Source: Balanoglossus misakiensis (taxonomy: Eukaryota; Hemichordata). Taken from it: a DNA stretch of 64,000 nt. The notes under the pieces were generated by a model that did not search any database, had not been told where the DNA came from, and saw only the letters and a program-made list of their open reading frames with translations. The position numbers and the translations under genes are program-made. Where the stretch lies: assembly GCA_040954595.2 (NCBI GenBank), contig CM082579.2, forward strand, positions 8,184,001-8,248,000. Reading direction: 5' to 3'. The number at the start of each line of letters is the position of its first letter. Position 1 is the stretch's first letter. This document shows, piece by piece, positions 50,043 through 62,000 of the stretch.

Positions 50043-51899
50043 CGTTGCCTTGCTCGTACTCGACAGACCCGAGCTCGTCTTACGGTGAATCTCCATCGCC
50101 AAGGCAAACTAATAGAAGAAACGCCCATGGATCTACTTTGCTAACAAAAGACTTTCTTTGCGAACATGTTCGGATATGCGAGCGAGTCCAGTGAAATTCA
50201 ATTCAATCGGACTCGCCCGTGCCCTTTGCCATGTCAACCAATGGCGATGACGCGCTCTTTTCGTCTGCTCGGTCTCCGCTTATCCCTTTAAGTTTTCAGA
50301 AACTGACCTCCGGTGACATCTCCTGCTCTTTAATGTAATTTCAGCCTGTGTGCATATACGTGATGCGGCAGGATACAGATTGCGCACGCGCATGATTAGT
50401 GCGGGCTGTCCTTCGCTGTCCTTGACAATTTATGTAGTACAAGCTTATGAACGGCAAAAGAATGCTAGCTAGTGTTGTAGCTGTTATTGTCTGCTCGAGT
50501 AAAATATTGGCAATAACGTTGTTGATTTGAGAGGGCAAACTGGATTAGAATGGCCCTTGTACATCATGGGTTGGAAGTATTTACGCTTAAAGGACCGACT
50601 CTCATGGAACTCTCGTTAGATAAAATGTTTTCAGAAATCGCAAATAATTCTCTTTGCTTGGAGCTGGCATTGTTGAAATGAAGGGGTTGGTCAGGAGAGG
50701 ACCTGTTACGTTTAATAGCTTGAACTGAATAAGACCCTATACAGCGAGAACTTTATTAGTGGCGTAACTATAAACCTACTTGTATTTTACGGGTTTCGAA
50801 CCCAGACCTACCGTATACCAACCATCAAAGAAAGGTCGCTTTGTGTTCATGTGTGTTTGCATGGTGCGATAAAAAACAATTAAGTCTGGTTATTTCACTC
50901 AAGTGAAGTCAAGATAGACAAAGACGAAACCTCATTGACATGAAGAAAACATAATGATATTCACAAAGTCGTGTTGAACCTAGAAATATGCGGATCGAAC
51001 AGAAACACCCACTCACGCGTTTACGCAAGCGGGCTGTTATATTTTATAATGCTATTCAATTGTATAATAATTTTTACATGTACATGTATGAAGTAATTTG
51101 ATAAAAATAAATTTTCTCTCGGGGATGTTATCAGTTATATACCTCATAAATATACGTTTTTTGTTCTGAAGCGATCGAAAGCTCCACACCCATATTTGCG
51201 TATGTACTGTGTACTGAATTGTCAAAAAATCTCAAACCATTCACAAAAAATAAAGACCATGTTTGGACAATGCACAAACCTCGGTATTCTTTGTTAGCTC
51301 AATAGAGGGGGGGGGGGGGTCGTTGACGACGATGGATTTACTTCGACCCGGGCCCCTTACCTGGGTCATGCCCGGTGGATTAAATACTTATTGTATAGTG
51401 CAATGCATCTAATACAAGAGTTTTGACATCGTCGTAAACTTATGTAAAACATGCGTCAACGTGTTCTGGTCCGCCAAAATAGTGACAAATATTTGACATT
51501 CCTTTTCCGGTCGTTTGCCCTGCTTTAGCATATACCGCCCATTATAGTGTCTAACACGACGTCTAATCCTTTTAATCAGAAATATATAGTTTTGACTTTC
51601 TAACAGGGTGGGTCGGAAACAGTACGGGACTGCGCCATACCTCGCGGGAAAATATTATTGTACATATGTGGCAAAATCACAGACATGGTATTTTGCAAAA
51701 CGTTTATGATCTTGTTGTCCTCAAAGCCCAGCATCTACCAGGTATGAAAGGTTAGACGTTTCTCTTTTCTGAGACGCTTTCTTGGAGAGATCATCTCAGG
51801 TGAATTGATATTCGCATTCTCCTACAGTACGGTATGCTGGTATGCTGGTCACGGTACTAATGCTTAACCATGAGCGTCATTGCGCAAAATTTCTTGTTT

Positions 51900-51926
51900 T
51901 GGATTTTGGCGCCATATAAACTTTTG

Positions 51927-51961
<35 letters not shown>
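51900..51961 (+). repeat. GATT microsatellite, possibly a SINE tail
   Basis: TTTTGGCGCCATATAAACTTTTG is followed by (TTGA)n. A unique segment running straight into a short tandem tail resembles the 3' end of a retroposed SINE, but I cannot identify a body or target duplication. Confidence 0.4.
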
Positions 51962-51966
<5 letters not shown>

Positions 51967-52281
51967 GTACACATTGAAAGTTTATGTGTTTTCAGATTCA
52001 CGGCCGTGATAGTCTGGCTGTTCACATCACATTGACACTGTTGGGGTTGTACTTTTATGTTTGATGTCTACAAATACACCGGCATTGACAAAACTATGCA
52101 ATAATCTTTGCCCCATGGACTGTAGCACACGCATTAGGCCTACACTCCGTATTATAATAAACCCTTTCGTTATCAGCAACAAAGAGACAAACATGACGTA
52201 CATATAAAAATAAAATTATCTAATATACTTGTAGGCTGATATCTGATCGACGTTTGTGTTCTTGACAGCATCCAAGCAGTA

Positions 52282-53936
52282 ATGGTTACCATGACGTCCC
52301 GCCTGTTCGGTGTCTGTATCTTAATGGCATGTTTGGTCGCCATGGCATCTGCAGTTGATAGGACCGGCTGTGGTAACACTAAGGCCTGCTACTCCGACCC
52401 TGAGCACTGTAACCCGTCATCTGGTCAGTGCGACTTCTTCCTGTCGTTCAAGGAGAACGGGGCAGACAACACAAAAATTGACTTTGAACTTGTGGGTAAT
52501 CGTACTGGATCAAATGGCGTTGGCTGGGTGGGCGTTGCCTTTTCTTACGACAAAGCCATGGTAAGTAAGATCTGTGTTTGTTTGTTTGTTTGTTTGTTTG
52601 TTTGTTTTTCTACAGAGTTAATTCGTCGATTTGTAAGTTCTACTTCCATGATTATGTACGGTATATGAAATTAGAGGTGACCGTATACCTTTAAGGACCC
52701 ACGGACAATTTTTAAAACAATGCTTAATTTGATGTCTTGACTAACGCTTCTCGATCAATTTTCTGGATGCAGGGCAATGACAGTGGGGTTATGTGCATCA
52801 ACGACGGTGGCAGCTTTCTGTACAGGACATTTTTCAATCACGGTCAAGTCAACGTTGTGGATGCAAACTCGGTAAGTCATTCAATGAGAGTAATGTCGAA
52901 AATGAAACTCGGAGACACGAACCGTGCATGTGTTGCTAGAATATACCTTTCTGTGAAATATGGAACGTAAGTACGTGCACGCATGGACTCGAGTAGTGTG
53001 CACACACAGGACACCTCATAGTCATGTATGACAGCGGAACATTCAAATTTCTACTCGTTGCAGGTGGGGCTTTCCCACACCAGCAACGGCGTCAGTGACG
53101 GAATCATATCGTGCTCCTTCACCCGTGCAAAATCCGTTGCGAACGAGCCACAATTCTTTGATCTCTCGATGGACTACTACTTGTTGATGGGAACCGGACC
53201 CTGCAATAACGGTAAACACCGTCTCTTGTCACTTTGTTTTACTTTCATGGCGAATCATCTGACCCCTCTGACAGAGGTTTCGCCATTTTGACAGAAGGTA
53301 CGCCGATCGTTCGCTCCCGAAGCCCCATGTTCCAGTTCTCGTCAGGAAATGACGTTATCGGTGTTCTTTGAATTGCGGCCTTTTTTTGTGTAACGGTTAT
53401 CGGTGACGAATTTTAACTTTTGAAAATTCGAGATTTAGCAAATCACAGATTTTCACTGGGTGGTCACATGTGCGGCACAGATAGTTTCTTGAGAAGCTGT
53501 ACGATTATTTCCTGAATGGTGCTTGAATTTCCAACTTTCGTCGTAGGTGTCTGCGCCGAGCACGAAGCACTGCCTGTGGCTTCCTTGGCCAAGGTGAACT
53601 TCAACAGCACTGATGACGTCATGGCAGGTGCACCGGCACACCATTCGTCGGAAGAGGTGCACGACGCCGCCAACGACGTGAGGAGTAAAATGACAGGTGA
53701 GAGAAGTGGGGGTCGGTGAGAGAGGGAGGGGGGGGGGGGCGTTGCCAGTCGATGGAGTGCTGGCCCGGAGTGCTGGCCCTCGCCGAGGAATTGTGACATG
53801 ACAGAACGTGTGTACAAAGTACAAATTGATGAAATAGTCGATATTATTAAATTAAATGCATTGACAGAGATTGTGTTCTTTCACAGCCATGGTAGCCGTC
53901 ATGGTAATCGCAGCTGTTTTGGGACTGTTGCAGTGA
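52282..53936 (+). CDS. Secreted single-DOMON protein 3 with GPI-like tail
   Basis: Five exons, 52282-52560, 52773-52871, 53064-53211, 53547-53696 and 53887-53936, join in phases 0, 0, 1, 1 to about 241 residues. A signal peptide (about residues 1-24, ending near ASA) precedes a DOMON domain. Its motifs GCGNTKACYSDPEHC, GWVGVAFSYDKAM and DGIISCSFTRAKS are the closest of the three to vertebrate FRRS1-type DOMON domains. Exon 1 ends on the conserved Met codon as in the other two. The tail exon (MVAVMVIAAVLGLL) is a typical GPI signal with no cytoplasmic residues. It is the most compact of the three paralogues, with introns of 192-335 bases. It converges on the sphingomyelinase-like gene that ends at 54677. 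Confidence 0.87.
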
Positions 53937-54676
53937 TTTCCGTGCGGATCACCAAAATTCATAGCGTCGGTATATTTACGCAGGCAGCGGTGACTTGGCA
54001 CGTAGGATCCACGGGATGCTATCGACGAAATTACGTAGTTAACCAAGTTGAAATGAAATCAAATTAACGCATTGTTTTCATACATTGTATTTTTTACACC
54101 AAGTCAAACGATTGTAACTATTTTCTCAAAGGGGGTCGGGTGTTCAGTTCCCTGAAATTGTTTATTTTCAACGTGGGGGCGCACGTGCTTCAAGCTTTTG
54201 AGGGTTTATATTTACTGACCATATAGGCAGATTCCAGTGTATCCGTGAAAGGGAACTGTCAATCGTTTCCGAGCTGATACTTGATGACGCCTGACATTTT
54301 ACTTTCGTTTTAACAAATTAAAATTTGTCGCGGTCCGTCGTCGTCGGAATTGCACATTCACGTTGGCAAGTTTTCCTGACCCTCGTCACTCCCGCATTCC
54401 GCTTCACCAACTTCCCTTTTCTTTGCCTTTATTCAATTATATGTAAAACGATCGTCTTTTGATTGAAGTAAACTTTACTGGAGAAATATTGTATGGTTTT
54501 TTCTTACACTGGAAATACACACCGGTACAGATCACTTATCGAGGCCAAGGAAAAATGTGTTTCCGGCAACCCGGCCAAACTTAGTTCAAACCTCCGGTCG
54601 AATTTCGAGCGTAAGTTCAATTAAGTCATACAGTCAAATACGGTTAAATGGAGATCGATTTATCAACCAATCAATA
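53937..54676. other. Convergent 3' region
   Basis: Between the stop codons of DOMON gene 3 (plus) and the sphingomyelinase-like gene A (minus). AATAAA on the minus strand at 54428-54433 is a candidate polyadenylation signal for gene A. No exon is seen. Confidence 0.4.
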
Positions 54677-57600
54677 CTATAGATATATACAGACCAATTG
54701 AATTACGAGGCCCATCATTGTGCAGAATAGGCCCATGGGAAACGAAGGAGATGAACTGGCAGAGTCCGATGTGAAAGTGAAATGGCCGAGGACGGCGTAG
54801 TGGTTCGATAAATCGGTGATTGTCTTGGTTTCATCGCACTGGTAGGGGTATTCGTGACCGGCAAAGAACTGCACATCTTCCAGACAGATGGTGAAGGGTT
54901 CATCGGCCACGTACTTGATGGCTTCCTGCGTGGCTGTCTCGGGAAGGAGGTGCTCGTGACTGTAGAGGGCGTAGTCGATCCACGAGTCCGTCCCGTTGCT
55001 CGGCGCTATGATGTCGTTGTTGTCCTTGTCGGAGGTGCAGTTGTGGGGCCCGACGATAGGGGGCGTGGTCGCCCGCAGGGTGTCCAACAGGGCCTGCAGC
55101 TCGTCGTGGCGCTCGTAGTAGTCTGTGTTCAGGTCGCCGGCGTAGATGACCGGCTCGCTCTCGGGGATGTCCTGCTTCAGCATCAGTTCGTGCATCTCCG
55201 CCGCTTGTTCTTCTCGCACGTCGCTCCCGCCGTTGTTCCTCTGGCCGGCCTGCAGGTGGGTTCCGAGGACGTGGTAGACCACCGTGCGTCCGTCCACCGT
55301 CTTCTCCACGCCGGCGTACATCGCGCCCTTTCCCGCCCACATGTCGCCCGACCCGGACACGAAGCTCTCGTACACCTTGCCCTCCCACTTCAGCATCGGC
55401 CAGCGGGAAGAGATGAAGACGCCGCCGTTTTCTGGCTGTGGCAGAATCGGCGTGTCCGCCCCAACCGTGTCCGTGTGGTGCGCGAAGCCGTAGTGATCCA
55501 GGATCTGCCTGAACGACGCCCCAGAGTCGTGGAAACAGCCGCCCATGAACGCTTCATTGAAGACGATGGCGTCGATGTCGCCGTGCCTGTTGAACACCTC
55601 GGCGAGCATCCTACATGTGCGCTCGCGCTGTCCGCACTGATAGTACAGATACCTCAGCTCCCAGATGTTGTACACCAGGACCTTGAAGGTGTGGGCTGGT
55701 GTTGGGGTCCAGACGCCGAGTTCAGGTACAGTACACAGAACATTTTGACCGGTTTGCGTCTTGAAATGGCAAACGTCCCAGATTTCATAGTCAGTAGAAC
55801 AGGCGTATTCCAAGCCAAACATGTCGCAGTATTCAGGGGTCAAGTCACATTCGGATGTGGCCCTGCCTGTAGAAATATAATCATCGGTACATGTATATGT
55901 ATACGTACGTACGTATGAACTATTTCTTGCATGTTTCAATAAGTTGTAGGCCTAAGTGTAGTTTCTGGGGAATCATGTGCATATCAGTAATTATCCGTTA
56001 GCTTGAGACTCGGGGGCTGAATTTACGTTGGCTGTACTATGACGGTTGAAGACAGCTACTTACCGAGCCAAACACGTGGTATGTCGTCACGACAGTTCTC
56101 TGAAAAAAATGATTACAAATTTCAGTAAGTTATAAATAAGTATTAGATATTTGGTAGACATACAAAGATAAACCAACAGATATACATGTATAGCGGAAGG
56201 ATAGATTTACGTACGAAATCTTAATTCTTTAGTGCAAACTGCGCATTTTATTAAAGTGACTAACCCGGCAATGGTGGCGGCGAAGGGTTGAGAATTGGGG
56301 CCGTTGCTTCCGAGAAATCAAATCTGCCAAGCACTGCATAATGGTCTGAAAGATCTGTGATGTTCCACGACTCCACACACGCGTTTTCATAGGGGTAGGT
56401 GTGTCGACGTGCAGGAAGAGTACTTCTCATGCAAACCTCGAAAGGTTCATCGACGTATTTGATTGACTCCTGACTAACATTGTTCGGTATCAGGTGCTGG
56501 TCGCTGTATATGACGTAATCGATCCACTTGGACCAGCTGGTGTCGTTTGGATGGATGACGTCATTGTTCTGGTTGTCGTCTGTGATGTTGAGTGGTCCCA
56601 CAATGGGCGGCATTTCGGCTTCTAAGATCTGGAGAATCTGGTCCCACTGGTCGGGGGACGTGTACATGTCGGTGTTCAAGTCCCCGCCATAAATGACAGG
56701 CTCGTCCGCGGGTATGTTTTGTTTCTTCATCAAAGTGTGCATCTCTTTGGCTTGGAGGGCGCGCTGCTCCGCGTATCGGTCACCCTCGTGCGCCTGGAGG
56801 TGAGTACCCAGGATGTGGTAGTGTCTGGTTTGGCTGTCGACGGTCTTCTCGATTTTGGCGTATGACGCGCCCTTTGACATCAAACTGTCCGGGGACGGCT
56901 CGGTTGTGTGCACGTATATCCATTCGTCTTCCGCCACTATCGGCCACCGGGAGGAGAGAAAGACTCCGCCATTTTCGGGTCTCCTGTACATGTCCCTGGT
57001 GCCGTTGGCTAGTAGATCGGTGTGGTAGGAGAATCCGTACTGATTGAGCATCTGGCGCAGCGATATGCCGTCATCCGGGAAGCAGCCGCCCATGAAGACC
57101 TCGTTCCAAATGATCGCGTCGACATCGCCGTGGAGCTCGAATATCTTCTGCGGGATTCTGCAGGTGCGTTCCCGTTGGCCACTCTGGGCGTACAAGTACC
57201 TCAGTTCCCAGGTGTTGTACGCCATCACTTTCAGTGTTGTCGCCGGTGAGGGCGGCGGTAGCTGCATGTCCGGCGAGGCACAGAGGACGTTCCTCCGCCC
57301 GGGTCCCGTTGCCCTGTAGCAGTCGTCACCTTCGACATAGTCTGCCGTGCAGACAAACTCTAGTCCGAACATAGCGCAGTATTCTTCTGTCAGATCGCAC
57401 TCGGACGTCGCATTGCCTGGCGCGACATAAAACAAAACAAACACGTGAGGTACTTTTGGTAAACCAGGGCGTCATCTTTGGCATTTGAAAGAATGCACAT
57501 GCTGTTATTGGTTGAGACACGTGTAGTGAACGCGAACGCGACACGAAATCAACTTTGTTGCATAGTACAAGTAACACGGCAAGGAACATCATGATGACAC

Positions 57601-58236
57601 CAATATCAGACACACACATGATATAAGCATTTATAGCATACTGCCTCCAATGAAACTTACCTAACCACACCTGCGGGCGATCATCTGTACATTCATCAGC
57701 TGAGATTTCTGGCAAGAGAGCATACAAAATATGCACATGGTAGTGTTTGGAATTATCTACATGATGCGTGTCACATTCCCCATCTATTGTGTTAAAAATA
57801 ATACACAGCCGCAGTGTAACGCAATTGGCTTACACACGAAATTAGAATGATGACCAATATTGGCCTGAATTGGCCAGGACCGTACTTTTATGTACATGTA
57901 CCTGGAATTGGAGTTTGTAAAGGATGTGTGAACTATTCAATGCATACGTACCCTTTTCGTGTTCGGCTCTCCGACTGCAAGTTATCATTTTTAGATGACT
58001 GGCACAGTTTTAACGCCCTTTGACTCAGTGAACTGACGTCTACAATGCCATACAAACATGTAATGTTCTCACTTCCCTGGTTCCCGTAGAGTACCAAACA
58101 TTTCTATAGTGTAGCAATCTGGTCATTCGTCGTGGTTTACTGTTTTGAACGATGGAAAACAGAGTGCACACCACTCACCTCTAAAAATATGCAAAACAAC
58201 CAACAGACACACCGAAATCACGCGATGGCACATCAT
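54677..58236 (-). CDS. Two-domain secreted sphingomyelinase C-like protein A, GPI-anchored
   Basis: Proposed exons: 58236-58179 (signal peptide, MMCHRVIS), 57708-57661 (linker ending RPQVWLG), 57416-56265 (domain 1), 56099-56064 (linker ending IPRVWLG) and 55866-54677 (domain 2 and tail). All splices are phase 1, giving about 827 residues. Each domain begins ATSECDLT, has paired Cys and carries endonuclease/exonuclease/phosphatase-fold motifs in the order of bacterial sphingomyelinase C: YN.WEL, NEVF or NEAF (metal-binding Glu), GTHLQA, GDLNTD and D(L)SDHYAVLG. The family hydrolyses sphingomyelin to ceramide and phosphocholine with Mg2+ outside the cell. Domain 2 has SNHY (Asn codon 54803-54805) instead of SDHY, so it may be weak or inactive. 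The C-terminus (LFCTMMGLVIQLVCIYL) looks like a GPI signal. The donor at 56265 (G|GTTAGT) is inferred. Without it, domain 1 would end at 56260 as a secreted single-domain protein. Confidence 0.8.
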
Positions 58237-59033
58237 GATGATGCAAAAACAGAACGCAGTCAACTCGCCTCCAGTGTGCAGTTATAGTTGTGGGGGAATT
58301 CTGGGACATCAGTAGGTCTTCAGAAGAATGCGCTGCACTTTGTGACAGCGCAGTGCACCGTGCCATCGTGTGAGGTGTTCGGGTGTTTGACCTGGTTTCA
58401 ATCTGCGTTGTTCTTTAACCGGATTACCTACAGATTATCTGTGCTCATTCGATGGACTTCGTGCTTTTCTTTTCAAAATATCAGCGCCAGTGGAGCAAGA
58501 GGGCGGACTGCGGCAATCGTGAGTTCATCATGATAAATATTTGTTGTGGCAGCAATGATTATACAGCGCTACAAAACAGTAATTGGTGGTACACGTTCAT
58601 TTCATCATCAAACTTTTATTTCGGCTGGGCCTGACCCATGCCTCAGTTAGCAAAACATACACGCGAAGTAAAAAATGTTCGATCTCTACAAAGCTCTGCA
58701 GGTGTAAGAAGTCTGGAGCACTACTTACTTCATTTTTCAAAGATCGGAAACTGCCCTTCAAAACAAGTATTTTTTTAATTCTCATCTTGATAATACGTAC
58801 ATTTCAATGAGACAAATGTCATTTTACAAGGGACCATGTCACTACATTCACCTAGATCCAACAAGGTTGCTTATTCATTACTAGCTGAGCACGTTCCATT
58901 TACGGTAAATACATGGGGATATTTTCGATACCCTCGAACCTCAGAACATCGAGAAAGACGGTTAATATCATAGCTATGCTATACAACATGGGGGTGATTG
59001 TCTGAGTAGTGAACCGATGATGGAATCACCGAT
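58237..59033. other. Gap between the two sphingomyelinase-like genes
   Basis: Should contain the gene A promoter and the gene B 3' end. I see no exon, and small open frames here lack coding character. Confidence 0.4.
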
Positions 59034-59039
59034 TTTATT
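59034..59039 (-). promoter_or_regulatory. Polyadenylation signal of sphingomyelinase-like gene B
   Basis: AATAAA on the minus strand about 50 bases past the stop codon at 59090, well placed to end that transcript. Confidence 0.55.
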
Positions 59040-59089
59040 TTTACAAGATATATGCAGCATGTACCTAGTCCTTCAAAGTTATGCTTTAT

Positions 59090-62000
59090 CTACGTAAGCA
59101 AAAGTGCGAGGGCGAATACCACAACGATGCCGACGACGATCACGTGTTTGACGGGCGCGAGATTTAAAGCTGACGATGTTTGGTCGAGGAAGTTGAAGAT
59201 GCCGAGAACCGCGTAGTGGTCGGACAAATCAGTGATGGTCTTCGTGACGTTGCATTGGTAGGGATACTTGTAGCCACCGAGGAGGTGGACTAAATCCATG
59301 CAGACGGTGATCGGTTCGGCTGACAGATACTTGACGGCTTCCTGGGTGACCGTGACCGGGAGCGCGTGCACGTGGCTGTAGAGGGCGTAGTCGAGCCACT
59401 TGGAGGTGGCATTGCTCGGGGCCAGGATGTCGTTGTCCTGGTAGTCGGTCGTGTATTTGATGGACCCGGCCACGGGGGGAGTTGTCGCGTTCAGAATATC
59501 CAGCAAAATCTCGAGTTCGTCGTATCTCGTGTAGTAGTCCACGTTGATGTCTCCCGCGTAGACGACTGGTTCGTGCTTCGGGATTCCCTGCTTCAACATG
59601 AGTTCGCCCATCTGGGTGACCTGCTCCTGCCTGACCGTCCGACTCTGGTCCGTGTCGCCGGCCTGGAGGTGCGTCCCGAGCACGTGGTACACGGCCGCGG
59701 TGCCGTCCACGGTCTTCTCGATGCGGGCGTACATGGCCCCCTTGGCCGACAGCATGTCCGCAGAGCCGAAGACGTAGCTGTCGAACACCGTCTCCTCCCA
59801 CCCGAGGATCGGCCACCGCGACGATATGAAGACCCCGCCGTTCTCCGGGTGGGGGAGTATCGGCGTGTCCTCGCCCACGGTGCCGGTGTGGTGCACAAAC
59901 CCGTTGTACTCCAGTATCTGCCTGAAGGACGCGCCGTGCTCGGGAAAGCAACCTCCCATGAACGCCTCGTTGAACACAATGACGTCAACGTCGCCGTGTT
60001 CGGCGAAGACTTCCGTCAACACTCTGCAAGTGCGCTCACGTTGCCCGCTCTGGTAGAACACATATTTCATCTCCCAGACATTGTACGCCAAGACTTTGAA
60101 AGTTTTGGCCGGGGTTGGGGCCCAAGTGCTGAATGTAGGAACCGAACATAGTACGTTGACACCGGTCCTGGTCTTGAAATAACAGACATCCCAGATTTTA
60201 TACGGGGCGGAGCATGCGTACTCTAATCCGAATATATCACAGTAATCCGGCGTCAAATCGCATTCTGGAGTAGCTCTCCCTGTAAAAGGGGAAAATAGAC
60301 ACTTTAATAGATAATGACGATAACGCAAATACAGTTTTCTTCAGACAAGCGAATAATCACCATGAACATTATGCGTCTACCTGTTTCTTTCCTGTCTCAC
60401 TCGATAAAAAAACTGCCAAAGGGAAAAGCGACCGCTGATGCGGGTGTTCCCTGTATTGAAAGCAACGGTTAAAGTCGCTCACTTTTGACATTATTTTGCT
60501 TTAGTCTCCAACGATAAAATATTTGTTTTTCTGCACTTAGAATGTAACTCCTTACCCAGCCACACACGAGGTCGGTCAATGTCGCATTCCTCTACAAAGA
60601 AAATAAAAGAGAAAAACGACATCAAAAAGTATAGACAAAGATTATTTGAACGTAAATGAACCGAGTGAAACACATGGCAACCGACCAGACGAGTATGCGT
60701 TAACCTATCTGAATTACATAAAACAAAACAACAGCAAACACCCAAAATGACTCTGTTGCATTTGCCAAGAAAGCTAATCTGTTTATATCTTTAACGATGG
60801 CCGATCAGTTTTATGTCAAGAAAGGTGAAGAAAATGAATGAGTTTAATACCAGGTAAAGGTGACGGCGAAGGGTTGAGTATTGGATCTGTCGCTTCCGAG
60901 AAATCAAATCTGCCAAGCACTGCATAATGGTCTGAAAGATCTGTGATGTTCCACGACTCCACACACGCGTTTTCATAGGGGTAGGTGTGTCGACGTGCAG
61001 GAAAAGTACTTCTCATGCAAACCTCGAAAGGATCATCGACGTATTTGATTGACTCCTGACTAACATTGTTCGGTGTCAGGTGCTGGTCGCTGTATATGAC
61101 GTAATCGATCCACTTGGACCAGCTGGTGTCGTTTGGATGGATGACGTCATTGTTCTGGTTGTCGTCCGTGATGTTGAGTGGTCCCACAATCGGCGGCATT
61201 TCGGCTTCTAAGATCTGGAGAATCTGGTCCCACTGGTCGGGGGACGTGTACATGTCGGTGTTCAAGTCCCCGCCATAGATGACAGGCTCGTCCGCGGGTA
61301 TGTTTTGTTTCTTCATCAAAGTGTGCATCTCTTTGGCTTGGAGGGCGCGCTGCTCCGCGTATCGGTCACCCTCGTGCGCTTGGAGGTGAGTACCCAGGAT
61401 GTGGTAGTGTCTGGTTTGGCTGTCGACTGTCTTCTCGATTTTGGCGTATGACGCGCCTCTTGCGGACAGGTGGTCTGGGGACGGTCGGGTGGTGTGCTTG
61501 TAAATCCATTCGTCTTCCTCGACGATCGGCCATCGCGAGGAAATGTAGATGCCGCCATTTTCTGGTTGCTTGTACATGTCCCTGGTGCTGTTTCCCACCA
61601 AATTTGTGTGGTGGGCGAAACCGTACTGGTCGAGGATATGGCGCATCGACAGACCGTCGTCGGGGAAACAGCCGCCCATGAAGATCTCGTTCCAAATGAC
61701 GGCATCAACATCCCCGTGCCAATCGAATATCCTCTGAGGAATCCGACAGGTGCGTTCGCGCTGGCCCTGTTGGGCGTACAGGTACCTCAGCTCCCAGATG
61801 TTGTACGCTATGACCTTCAACGTTGTCGCCGGCGAGGGCGGCCAGATTTGTTTCGCCGGAGAGGCACAGAGGACGTTCTTCCGTTCCGGCCCAGAGCTTC
61901 TGTAGCATTCGTCACCTTCTACGTAGTCTGCCATACAGACGAATTCCAGTCCAAACATGGCGTAGTGCTCTTCTGTAAGGTCGCACTCAGATGTCGCATG

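Larger units (their letters stand above)
46592..52281. other. Gap between DOMON genes 2 and 3
   Basis: No convincing gene. It holds the small inverted-repeat element at 49960-50042, a 13-G run (51307-51319) and a GATT microsatellite with a possible retroposon tail at about 51900-51961. An anonymous minus-strand open frame at 49564-49911 (about 115 codons, hydrophilic, no recognisable motif) is the only stretch with some coding flavour. It could be an isolated exon or chance. Confidence 0.4.

Noticed and set aside
54854-55918. 354-codon plus-strand open frame
   Set aside because: Antisense to the GC-rich second-domain exon of sphingomyelinase-like gene A. Its composition is that of a shadow frame, and it has no motifs.
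54677-57416. Reading the two large exons as two independent single-domain genes
   Set aside because: The downstream member lacks any signal-peptide exon in its short upstream gap, and the upstream member lacks a tail. Phases fit a fusion. The alternative is kept as the test in the findings.
59229-60151. Long open frames on both strands over gene B domain 2 (240 and 261 codons)
   Set aside because: Out-of-frame or antisense shadows of the same GC-rich coding exon.
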